The notes under the pieces were generated by a model. The model saw only the letters and a program-made list of their open reading frames with translations. It searched no databases and was not told where the DNA came from. Shown here one piece after another: positions 1 through 8,625 of a DNA stretch of 15,139 nt; the first letter of the stretch is position 1; every line of letters begins with the position of its first letter. The translations under genes were made by a program, and so were the position numbers. Origin of the DNA: MED-G16 sp964467915 (GTDB lineage Bacteria; Bacteroidota; Bacteroidia; Cytophagales; MED-G16). The stretch lies in assembly GCA_964467915.1 (NCBI GenBank), contig CAYXSW010000028.1, forward strand, positions 1 to 15,139, read 5' to 3'.

Positions 1-1030
<1,030 letters not shown>

Positions 1031-1031
<1 letters not shown>

Positions 1032-2386
1032 TGGATTTCTTATCTTTTTTTTCTGACTTAATTATAAGTTCTGCCGACACTTTATGGAATGGTCCTGTCT
1101 TGATTTTGTTACTTATAGGTGGTGGATTATATTTTTCAATAAGATCTAGGCTTACCCCAATTTTATATTTTAAGCATTCATTTAAACTCTTAAAGAAGAG
1201 AAACAGCTCTGAAAATGGGATAAGTTCTTTTGAAAGTGTCTCAAGTCAAATAGCAGGAATAGTTGGAATGGGAAACATAAGTGGTGTTGCTATAGCTATT
1301 TCTCTAGGTGGCCCGGGTGCAATATTTTGGATGTGGGTTACGGCTTTATTTGGTATGATAACAAAGTTTTACACTTGCTCACTCGCTGTTTTATATAGAA
1401 ATAAAGTTAATAACAAATTTTATGGGGGCCCAATGATTGTTATTTCTAAGGGGTTAGGTAAACAATGGAGACCATTAGCTTACATTTTTTGTTTTTTTGG
1501 GTTGCTTGGAGTTTCCCCAATTTTTCAGTCAAACCAAATTGTCGAAGTAGTAAACGCTGTTATAATTAAAGATAATTTTTTATTTGATAGTAAGTTCTAT
1601 AATGATCTTACAATAGGTGTCCTAATAGCTATTATTGTGTCTTCTGTGATTTTAGGCGGAATTAAAAGAATCGGAAAGGTTGCAAGTAGGTTAGCCCCAA
1701 TTATGGTCATAATGTATATGATGACCGTTCTCTATCTTATGGCTATCCATTATGATATGGTCTTACCAAGCCTATACCTTATAATTACTGATGCATTTAC
1801 AGCACACTCAGTTTTGGGTGGATCTATTGGCTCTATAATATTAATTGGAGCAAGAAGAGCTTCATTCTCTAATGAAGCAGGAATTGGTACGGCTCCTATT
1901 ATACACGCCTCAAGTAAAACAGAAAGCCCAGTTGAGGAGGGCATGGTATCAATGATTGGCCCATTCGTTGATACTATAATTGTATGTACACTTACCGCCC
2001 TATGTGTCTTGGTTACCGACTCTTGGACAAATTATAATTACGCAGGCATTGAAATGGTTAACAACGCATTTAGTAGTTCAATGCCAAAATTTGGACCTTT
2101 TATATTAATGTTTACAACTTTGACTTTTGCTGTTTCTACTCTTTTTAGTTTATCCTTTTTTGGTGAAAGGTGCACAGCATTTTTATTTGGAGAGAAGTAT
2201 AGCTCAAATTATAGAATATTCTACCTGGTACTTATTTTGATAGGATCTGTGTCATCATTAAAGTTTGTTATAAGCTTAATCGATCTCTCTTATGGCATCA
2301 TGGCCTTCCCAACTTTACTATCAGCGCTGATTCTTGCCCCAAAAGTGGAAAAAATATCAAAAGATTATTTTAAAAAATTAAATTGA
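1031..2386 (+). CDS. Sodium:alanine/glycine symporter, AGCS family
   Basis: This is an inner-membrane secondary transporter of the alanine or glycine:cation symporter (AGCS) family, which imports small neutral amino acids with sodium. At 451 residues it is close to the usual length. It is strongly hydrophobic throughout, with about ten or eleven membrane segments. Diagnostic motifs are GMGNISGVA (residues 79-87), GGPGAIFWMW (93-102) and FSNEAGIGTAPI (279-290), all close to family consensus. The ATG shares one base with the ftsY stop, so translation is probably coupled and the gene relies on the ftsY promoter. Alanine, glycine or D-alanine cannot be told apart as substrate from sequence. The functional link to ftsY is not obvious; the pairing probably reflects compact gene packing. 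Confidence 0.93.
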
Positions 2387-2414
2387 CTCATATAGCTACA
2401 AATTTTTATATTTG
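2383..2414 (+). promoter_or_regulatory. Predicted Bacteroidota-type promoter for trkA-trkH
   Basis: A TTG (2383-2385, overlapping the symporter stop codon) is followed after 21 bases by TATATTTG (2407-2414). This matches the Bacteroidota -33/-7 consensus TTG-N(17-23)-TAnnTTTG. Transcription would start near 2420, giving a leader of about 15 bases before the trkA ATG at 2435. The evidence is the motif match and its placement only. Confidence 0.6.
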
Positions 2415-2417
2415 TAG
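2396..2417 (+). other. Perfect inverted repeat (8-bp stem, 6-base loop) before trkA
   Basis: CTACAAAT (2396-2403) and ATTTGTAG (2410-2417) are exact reverse complements separated by TTTTAT, with a possible G-T pair outside. It begins 10 bases after the symporter stop. The right arm contains the TTTG of the predicted -7 element. It could be a weak hairpin ending the upstream transcript or an operator-like site over the promoter. No T-run follows, so a classic intrinsic terminator is unlikely. Confidence 0.5.
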
Positions 2418-2434
2418 TGCGATAAAAGCAAAAT

Positions 2435-3796
2435 ATGAATATAATTATTGCGGGAACAGGTGAAGTTGGTTTTTACCTTTCTAAGTTACTTGCGCAGGAA
2501 TCTCATAATATAGTCATTGTTGACCATGATAAAAAAGCGCTCGATAGAGCCACCCATAACCTAGATGTATCTACAATAAATGGCGACGCTACATCTATAA
2601 GAACCCTTGAAGTTGCTGGAGCAAAAAAGGCAGATTTATTAATTGCTGTAACATCATCTCAACAGGTAAACATTTTGTCTTGTTCTATTGGTAAAAACTT
2701 TGGTGTTAAAAAATGTATAGCAAGAATTTCAAATACAGAGTTACTTCATAGAAAAGATACTTTTGATTTAGCATCTTTAGGTATTGATGAGGTCATATAT
2801 CCAGAAGCATTGGGAGCAAGTGAAATTAAAAACCTACTAAAAGAATCTGCAGCAACAGACTCCTTAGAATTTGATGGAGGAAAACTTAATCTTATAGGGA
2901 TAATGATAGATGATGAGTCTGAATTAAAAGATAAAACACTTGCTGAATCTGCCTATTTAAATTCTGAGAATAATTTTACTCCAGTTGCTATAGTTAGAGA
3001 TATTGAAGATGTAATTCATAATGAAACTATTATACCACGTTCCCATAATATTCTGAAGAAGGGTGACCATGCTTACTTTATAACAGAGTCAGATAAGGGT
3101 GTTGACAAGGTATTATCTTTGGCAGGGAAAGAGAACTTGGACATTAAAGATATAATGATTTTTGGGGGATCTCCACTTGCTTTCATGACCGCAAAATATC
3201 TTTCTAAAAAGTATAACATAAAATTAATTTGTGATGACATTATCAAGTGTGAGAGGTTTGCTGATGAATTGCCTAATGTTATGGTTATTAACGGTTCTGC
3301 AACAAATATTGATTTGATGAAAGAAGAAGACCTTGACAACATGGATGCTTTTCTTGCCCTGTCATATGAAACTGAGAAAAATATTTTAGCGTCACTTGCT
3401 GCAAAAGAATCCGGTGTAAGAAAGACAATTTCTCAAGTTGAAAACATTGACTTTATTCCATTAGCTCAAAATATGGGATTAAATACTACAATTAATATAA
3501 AGTATTTGGCTGCAAATTTTATATTTAAATATATCAGTGAAAGCAAGTTTCTGGATTATTCTACATTACAAGGTGTTGACGCCGAAATTATAGAAGTTGA
3601 AGTAAAATCAGGATCAGGTGTTTTAGGTAAGAAATTAAAAGATTTAAATTTTCCAAAAGATAGTATAGTAGGAGGTCTTACAAGAGGTGAAAAGGCACTG
3701 TTCCCAAGAGGTGATTTTGAGTTTGAGGAGGAGGATAGGGTCATTGTTGTCACAAAAAAAGAAACAAAGAGTACTATAGAGTCAATGTTTAAATGA
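2435..3796 (+). CDS. trkA: Trk potassium uptake regulatory subunit TrkA
   Basis: This is the cytoplasmic nucleotide-binding gating subunit of the Trk potassium channel; it assembles under TrkH and controls conductance in response to NAD(H) or nucleotides. At 453 residues it has the double-repeat architecture expected of TrkA: RCK-N (about 1-130), TrkA-C (about 145-225), a second RCK-N (about 238-360) and a second TrkA-C (about 375-453). The first Rossmann motif is intact, GTGEVG at 7-12 with Asp30 ending the second strand. The second is degenerate, GGSPLA at 244-249, so only the first half may bind nucleotide in the standard way. The start is ATG at 2435 behind an A-rich leader with no Shine-Dalgarno. 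The stop overlaps trkH by four bases (ATGA), indicating translational coupling of the two subunits. Confidence 0.95.
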   Translation: MNIIIAGTGEVGFYLSKLLAQESHNIVIVDHDKKALDRATHNLDVSTINGDATSIRTLEVAGAKKADLLIAVTSSQQVNILSCSIGKNFGVKKCIARISNTELLHRKDTFDLASLGIDEVIYPEALGASEIKNLLKESAATDSLEFDGGKLNLIGIMIDDESELKDKTLAESAYLNSENNFTPVAIVRDIEDVIHNETIIPRSHNILKKGDHAYFITESDKGVDKVLSLAGKENLDIKDIMIFGGSPLAFMTAKYLSKKYNIKLICDDIIKCERFADELPNVMVINGSATNIDLMKEEDLDNMDAFLALSYETEKNILASLAAKESGVRKTISQVENIDFIPLAQNMGLNTTINIKYLAANFIFKYISESKFLDYSTLQGVDAEIIEVEVKSGSGVLGKKLKDLNFPKDSIVGGLTRGEKALFPRGDFEFEEEDRVIVVTKKETKSTIESMFK

Positions 3797-5250
3797 GATT
3801 CAATTTAAAAGTTATAAGTAATATTATTGGAATTCTATTAATGATTAATGGATTCCTTATGCTTACTGCTGTCCCGTTTGGTATTTATCATGCTGAAAGT
3901 TCTTGGGAAGGAATATTACTTTCTTCTTTGATAAACTCTTCTATTGGATTTATCCTTTATTATACCACTAAGAATAATGATAATAAAGAGTTAAGAAAAA
4001 GAGATGGGTATCTAATTGTCACATCCTCTTGGATTATGATGTGCCTTTTTGGAATGCTCCCATATATATTAACAGGTCAAATACCGGATCTAGCTAATGC
4101 TTTTTTTGAGACCGTATCTGGCTATACAACAACAGGAGCAAGCATTTTGAATGATATTGAATCACTAGATCATGGAATTCTATATTGGAGAAGTTTAACT
4201 CAGTGGATTGGTGGTATGGGAATAATTGTATTAGCTGTAGCTATTTTACCTTTCTTAGGGATTGGTGGTATGCAGTTATTTGTTGCGGAAGCTCCAGGCG
4301 TATCAATAGACAAATTACAACCGAGAATCAAAGAGACAGCTCAGAGGTTATGGCAGATATATATCTCATTTACAGTAATTCTTTTTTTTATACTTTGGGC
4401 TGAGGGAATGGATTCATTTCAGGCGGTTAATCATGCTATGACTACTTTTGCAACTGGAGGTTTTTCTACAAAAAATGCTAGTATTGGACACTTTGAATCG
4501 CCACTGATTCAATATACAATCATCCTGTTTATGTTCATTTCAGCCACAAACTTTACTCTTACCTATTTTGCAATTAAACTTGATTTTAAGAAAGTAATTA
4601 ATAATGAAGAATTTAGAATTTACTTCTTTTTCATAATAATATTAACACTTATTGTCTTCTTAACTCTATTGGGTATAGATAGTTCATATGCTGAGGAGAC
4701 TTTTAGGTCTGCTCTCTTTAGTGTAGTATCCATATTAACCACTACGGGTTTTACCGTTGTTGACTTTACAGGGTGGACAGAATTTATAACAATTCTATTT
4801 TTCATATTAATGTTTTTTGGTGCATCTGCCGGTTCTACTTCAGGTGGAATTAAGATTGTGAGACACGTTATACTTCTTAAAAACAGCTACAATGAGATTA
4901 AAAAACAGCTACATCAGTCTGCCGTTTTCACTTTAAAGTTTAATAATAATAAGGTGCCCCAAAGCGTAGTGACAAATATACTTGCTTTTATGATGCTATA
5001 CGTGGTAATTTTTTCTTTGGGCTCTATCATGATGACTATTCTGGGAGTAGACTTTATCACTTCAATTGGATCAGTTGCTGCAACTCTTGGAAATGTAGGG
5101 CCAGGAATTGGTGAGGTAGGACCAACAAGTAACTTTAATTCTATACCTAATACAGGAAAATATTTACTATCTCTCTTAATGTTTATAGGGAGACTGGAAT
5201 TGTTAACTTTTTTAATGATACTAACTCCAGTTTTCTGGAAATATAATTAA
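3793..5250 (+). CDS. trkH: Trk potassium transporter membrane subunit TrkH
   Basis: This is the potassium-translocating inner-membrane subunit partnered with TrkA. At 485 residues it matches the usual TrkH size. The four pore-loop filter segments of the SKT superfamily are visible: TTTGAS (112-117), ATGGFS (220-225), TTTGFT (316-321) and TLGNVGP (431-437). Each has the central glycine that coordinates potassium. The conserved QWIGGMGI (137-144) and GSTSGGIK (347-354) stretches are also present. Serial hydrophobic segments fit the four-repeat M1-P-M2 fold. The gene overlaps trkA by four bases and is separated from lgt by 63 bases, so trkA-trkH probably forms a two-gene unit, possibly reading through into lgt. 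Confidence 0.96.
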   Translation: MRFNLKVISNIIGILLMINGFLMLTAVPFGIYHAESSWEGILLSSLINSSIGFILYYTTKNNDNKELRKRDGYLIVTSSWIMMCLFGMLPYILTGQIPDLANAFFETVSGYTTTGASILNDIESLDHGILYWRSLTQWIGGMGIIVLAVAILPFLGIGGMQLFVAEAPGVSIDKLQPRIKETAQRLWQIYISFTVILFFILWAEGMDSFQAVNHAMTTFATGGFSTKNASIGHFESPLIQYTIILFMFISATNFTLTYFAIKLDFKKVINNEEFRIYFFFIIILTLIVFLTLLGIDSSYAEETFRSALFSVVSILTTTGFTVVDFTGWTEFITILFFILMFFGASAGSTSGGIKIVRHVILLKNSYNEIKKQLHQSAVFTLKFNNNKVPQSVVTNILAFMMLYVVIFSLGSIMMTILGVDFITSIGSVAATLGNVGPGIGEVGPTSNFNSIPNTGKYLLSLLMFIGRLELLTFLMILTPVFWKYN

Positions 5251-5313
5251 TGGTTTAACAAAATTTATCATTTTAATATTCTAATTATAATAGTTTGCCA
5301 ATAAATTTATTTT

Positions 5314-6393
5314 ATGATAGTTATCTTATATATAATATGGAACGCTAACCCTGAAATTATTTCGGGATTCCCACCTAGATGGTATGGACTTTTATTTGCC
5401 TCAGGGTTTTTAATTGGATCTTATATAATGCGATGGATCTATAAGCTAGATGGAAGAGATCCAGAGGAAGTTGAGAGACTCACTTTGTATATGGTCATTG
5501 CGACTATTGTCGGAGCTCGAATTGGACATTGTTTATTTTATGACCCAGTTTATTACCTTTCTAATCCTTTAAAAATTTTATATATATGGGAAGGGGGTCT
5601 AGCAAGTCATGGTGCTGCTATTTCTATTATACTTGGGATGATTATTTATTCAAGGAAAGTAAATGAATCCTTCTTCTGGGTTATGGATAGAATTGTTATT
5701 GTTGTATGTCTTGCCGGAGCTTTCATAAGAACAGGGAATTTTATGAATTCAGAAATTCTTGGGCTACCAACAGAATCAGGTAATGGTGTAGTATTCGCTA
5801 GAAGTGTAAATGACATATTATCATATAGGTTTGATGGAAGAGTTGAAAATATTACATTTCACAAGAGGGATGGAGACATAACCGAAAATGGAATTCCTTT
5901 AACAATTAGATTAGAGTATGGCGATGGTGTAGGTGTAGATGAGGAGTATGAAAATAATTATTACAGGACTAATGTAAAGAATTATTTAGTAGGTTATGAG
6001 GGAATTAGAAAACATATTTATGAGGAACAGGGAAAAGATTTAGATTTTAAAATATTTAAAAATGGCTCTAAGTATTATGCCGAAATTTATACTGTTGGAA
6101 TTCCTAGACACCCTGCCCAGATGTATGAAGCATTTTACTGTCTTTTATTATTTATATCTCTACTGAGTTTATGGTATTTCAGGAGGTCCTCTCTAAATGA
6201 TGGTTTTATATTTTCAATTTTTATGATTGTGCTTTGGACACTAAGAATTGTTGATGAACTCTTAAAAGAAAATCAAGTTGATTGGGAATCAGACATACCG
6301 CTTAATATGGGGCAGTGGCTAAGTATTCCAATGATTATTTTAGGGTTAATAATTTTCTTTAAAACTTACCCTAGAAGTAAAACAACTAATTAG
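5314..6393 (+). CDS. lgt: Prolipoprotein diacylglyceryl transferase Lgt with large periplasmic-type insertion
   Basis: Lgt moves diacylglycerol from phosphatidylglycerol to the lipobox cysteine of prolipoproteins, the first step of lipoprotein maturation at the inner membrane. Family landmarks are RWYGLLFA (22-29), SHGAA with His99 (equivalent to the functional HGG histidine), RTGNFMNSEILG (139-150), PRHPAQMYEA (264-273), Arg311/Glu315 and MGQWLSIPM (332-340). The Lgt signature is usually followed closely by the PRHPxQxYEA motif. Here about 100 mainly hydrophilic residues (about 164-262) lie between them, so the protein has 359 residues against about 270-290 in typical homologues. The start is ATG at 5314, giving a family-like N-terminus (WNANPEI); no Shine-Dalgarno is seen. 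The stop overlaps the convergent downstream gene by 8 bases. Three predicted lipoproteins nearby are potential clients. Confidence 0.93.
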   Translation: MIVILYIIWNANPEIISGFPPRWYGLLFASGFLIGSYIMRWIYKLDGRDPEEVERLTLYMVIATIVGARIGHCLFYDPVYYLSNPLKILYIWEGGLASHGAAISIILGMIIYSRKVNESFFWVMDRIVIVVCLAGAFIRTGNFMNSEILGLPTESGNGVVFARSVNDILSYRFDGRVENITFHKRDGDITENGIPLTIRLEYGDGVGVDEEYENNYYRTNVKNYLVGYEGIRKHIYEEQGKDLDFKIFKNGSKYYAEIYTVGIPRHPAQMYEAFYCLLLFISLLSLWYFRRSSLNDGFIFSIFMIVLWTLRIVDELLKENQVDWESDIPLNMGQWLSIPMIILGLIIFFKTYPRSKTTN

Positions 6394-6961
6394 ATTGTGG
6401 AAAACACCCACAGGGTCTTTCCTTAAATGAATAACCTATACCAATTTCAATTGAATAATCACCTGACTTTAATACACCCCACCTACCAAATACTTTTAAG
6501 TTATTATTAGATATTCCTATCACACCTTTTAATATACGTTCTAATAAATATTTATTAGAGTTATGTAAATATTCAGCTCCAATACCGACCCCAATAAAAG
6601 GTGAGAATTCTTCATCAAAAAAGTAATAGTAAGCATTGATAGTTACAGGTATTAAAGGTTTTTCTGTTGACGAATTGTCTGGATTAGAAAAAGTTCTCAT
6701 GATTCCAGCTTCAATGGAGATCTCATATTTTGCTTTTTGATCTAATGTATAAATTAACTCTCCTACTAGACCAATTCCATGGTCAAACAAATACTTACTA
6801 TTAATGTGATCATTGGGACCTACTACAAATTTTGTTAATCCAGAAACCGAAAATCTAAAAGGGTTGTAATATCTATTCTGTTTGTTCTGAGAGAATGAGA
6901 GATAAGGCAATAATGTAAGCAAGAAAAAAATTAACGTAAATTTTCTTATGTGAGATAGCAT
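6386..6961 (-). CDS. Small secreted outer-membrane beta-barrel-like protein
   Basis: I do not recognise a specific family. From the ATG at 6961 the protein has 191 residues. It begins with a clear signal peptide: basic start, a hydrophobic core (about 8-20), and likely cleavage around SFS-QN near residue 24. The mature part has alternating short hydrophobic/aromatic strands ending in Gly-rich turns, such as FIGVGIGAEY and YSIEIGIGYSF. These resemble eight-stranded porin-like barrels annotated as outer-membrane beta-barrel proteins in Bacteroidota. An upstream TTG at 6991 would add ten hydrophobic residues before the signal peptide and is less likely. After the last predicted strand there is a short tail with two cysteines (PCGCFPQSN), unusual because barrels often end at the last strand. 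The gene converges on lgt with 8 bases of overlap and diverges from the amidohydrolase gene across 41 bases. Confidence 0.7.
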   Translation of the reverse strand: MLSHIRKFTLIFFLLTLLPYLSFSQNKQNRYYNPFRFSVSGLTKFVVGPNDHINSKYLFDHGIGLVGELIYTLDQKAKYEISIEAGIMRTFSNPDNSSTEKPLIPVTINAYYYFFDEEFSPFIGVGIGAEYLHNSNKYLLERILKGVIGISNNNLKVFGRWGVLKSGDYSIEIGIGYSFKERPCGCFPQSN

Positions 6962-7002
6962 AAAAATTATATACTTGTTTAATAAAATCAATTCTTAAAT
7001 CT

Positions 7003-8625
7003 ATGAAAAATTATTCCTCTTTTTTAATATTAACCTTTTTGTTTTTCTCTTTTTCTTGTTCAAAAAAACCCGTTGAACCGATTGTGGCTGACCTTGTTAT
7101 TCATAATGGGACTATTTACGATGGTTCTGGAGAGAAGCCTTTTATCGGGTCTGTTGGAATAAAAGATGATAAGATTATTTACGTTGGAGAGAACACAAAT
7201 TTTGTTTCAGATACTACAATTGACGCAACTGGTCTTTCTGTATCTCCTGGCTTTATTAATATGTTAAGTTGGGGCTATGGGACTCTAATGAATGATGGAA
7301 GAGGACTATCAGATTTAAGACAAGGTGTCACATTAGAAGTTTTTGGAGAAGGTACGTCACCCGGACCTTATTATAAAGACGGCAAATTAATTTCATTTGG
7401 TGATGCCATGAATAAACTTGAAGAAAATGGAGTGTCATTAAATATTGCATCTTTCCTTGGTGCGGCAACGACTAGAATTTTAGAAGTAGGCTATGATAAT
7501 AGACCAGCATCTTCAGATGAGATGAAAAGAATGAAAGGTATTGTTGAAAAGTCTATGAGAGAAGGTGCTATGGGAATAGGTTCATCTCTTATCTATGCCC
7601 CAGGAGATTATGCCTCCACTGAGGAGTTAATTGAGATATGTAAAACAGCCTCTGAGCACGATGGAATGTACATTTCACATATGAGAAATGAAGATAATAA
7701 AGTTATGGAAGCCCTAGAAGAATTAATAACAATCTCTAGAGAAGCAAATATTCCCGCAGAAATCTATCATTTAAAAACCTCAAGAAAAGCAAACTGGAAA
7801 AAAATAGATGATGTAATAAGAAGGGTAGAAGAGGTAAGAGAAGAAGGATTAAAAATTACAGCAGATATATATACATATAACGCAAGTTCTACAGGTTTAA
7901 CAGGGGTTATACCTACCTGGGTACAAGAGGGAGGACACAGGGCATGGATTAATAGGATGAAAGATCCTAGTGTCAGAGAGAGATTGATGGAAGATATAAG
8001 AAAAGAATTATCAGAGCAACCACCAGAAGGAATTCTGATGGTAGGGTTTAGGACCGCTTCTATGTCTAAGAAATATTTAGCAAAAACTGTTGCAGAGGCA
8101 GCTGATATGAGAGGACAGAGCCCTGAGGAGGCAATTATTGATATGATTATAGAAGATGACAACAGAATACAGTGTATATACTTTAGTATGTCTGAAGAAA
8201 ATATTAGGAAAAAAATCAGTTTACCATGGGTATCGTTCTGCTCTGATGCTGGAATATATAGTGATATAAGTAAGAGTTTTAGAACTCACCCAAGAGCTTT
8301 TGGCAGCTTTATAAGAGTCCTAGGAAAATATTCTAGAGATGAGAAGCTATTCCCTTTAGAGGAAGGGATAAGGAGGTTAACAGGTTTTCCAGCAAGTAAC
8401 TTAAAGTTAAAAGAGAGAGGGCTGCTTAAAGAAAATTATTTTGCTGACATTGTGATTTTCAATAAAGATGAGGTAAAAGATAATGCAACATTTGAGGAGC
8501 CTCTTCAGTTTGCAGAGGGAGTTAATCATGTTTTAGTTAATGGAGTCCCCGTTCTAATGAATGGAGAACACACTAATAAGTTCTCTGGTAGATTTGTGAA
8601 AGGTCCAGGTTTCTCTAGAGATTAA
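7003..8625 (+). CDS. Lipoprotein amidohydrolase, N-acyl-D-amino-acid deacylase (D-aminoacylase) family
   Basis: This is a predicted exported amidohydrolase-superfamily enzyme; family members hydrolyse N-acyl-D-amino acids or related amides. The N-terminus is a lipoprotein signal peptide with a relaxed lipobox (SFSC, Cys19). The amidohydrolase beta domain (about 28-80) leads to the TIM barrel, and the C-terminus matches the family closely: HPRAFGSFIRVLGKYSR (429-445), ADIVIFN (481-487), ATFEEP and LVNGVPV. Retained candidate active-site residues are His226 (ISHMRNE), His256 (IYHLKTS) and Asp415 (SDAG). The HxH after PGFI is replaced by residues Leu88 and Trp90 (PGFINMLSW). The usual cysteine region (GNCG) reads GEGTS, with Glu116. 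From memory, PGFINMLSW-type sequences recur among Bacteroidota homologues, so this looks like a subfamily rather than a decayed gene. The stop overlaps the convergent sulfatase stop by four bases (TTAA). Substrate is unknown. Confidence 0.85.
   Translation: MKNYSSFLILTFLFFSFSCSKKPVEPIVADLVIHNGTIYDGSGEKPFIGSVGIKDDKIIYVGENTNFVSDTTIDATGLSVSPGFINMLSWGYGTLMNDGRGLSDLRQGVTLEVFGEGTSPGPYYKDGKLISFGDAMNKLEENGVSLNIASFLGAATTRILEVGYDNRPASSDEMKRMKGIVEKSMREGAMGIGSSLIYAPGDYASTEELIEICKTASEHDGMYISHMRNEDNKVMEALEELITISREANIPAEIYHLKTSRKANWKKIDDVIRRVEEVREEGLKITADIYTYNASSTGLTGVIPTWVQEGGHRAWINRMKDPSVRERLMEDIRKELSEQPPEGILMVGFRTASMSKKYLAKTVAEAADMRGQSPEEAIIDMIIEDDNRIQCIYFSMSEENIRKKISLPWVSFCSDAGIYSDISKSFRTHPRAFGSFIRVLGKYSRDEKLFPLEEGIRRLTGFPASNLKLKERGLLKENYFADIVIFNKDEVKDNATFEEPLQFAEGVNHVLVNGVPVLMNGEHTNKFSGRFVKGPGFSRD

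Noticed and set aside
4185..4403. 72-codon plus-strand frame inside trkH
   Set aside because: It overlaps conserved TrkH pore-region coding in another frame and has no independent start context.
5291..5297. TAGTTTG before lgt as a promoter -7 element
   Set aside because: The spacing inside the element is one base short of TAnnTTTG and no suitable -33 TTG is present, so lgt may depend on the trk promoter.
6396..6412. TGTGG/CCACA inverted repeat near the lgt stop as a terminator
   Set aside because: The stem is only five pairs with a seven-base loop and no following T-run; it lies in the coding end of the opposing gene and the match may be chance.
6970..6977. TATACTTG as the -7 element for the amidohydrolase gene
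   Set aside because: One mismatch to TAnnTTTG and no TTG at the proper distance upstream; too weak in AT-rich sequence to list.
6962..6991. TTG at 6991 as start of the barrel-like protein
   Set aside because: It would put ten hydrophobic residues before a well-formed signal peptide that begins at an ATG (6961).
7767..8162. 131-codon open frame on the minus strand within the amidohydrolase gene
   Set aside because: It lies wholly antisense to a strongly supported family gene, is Ser/Ile/Leu-rich as expected from a shadow frame, and shows no recognisable motif.
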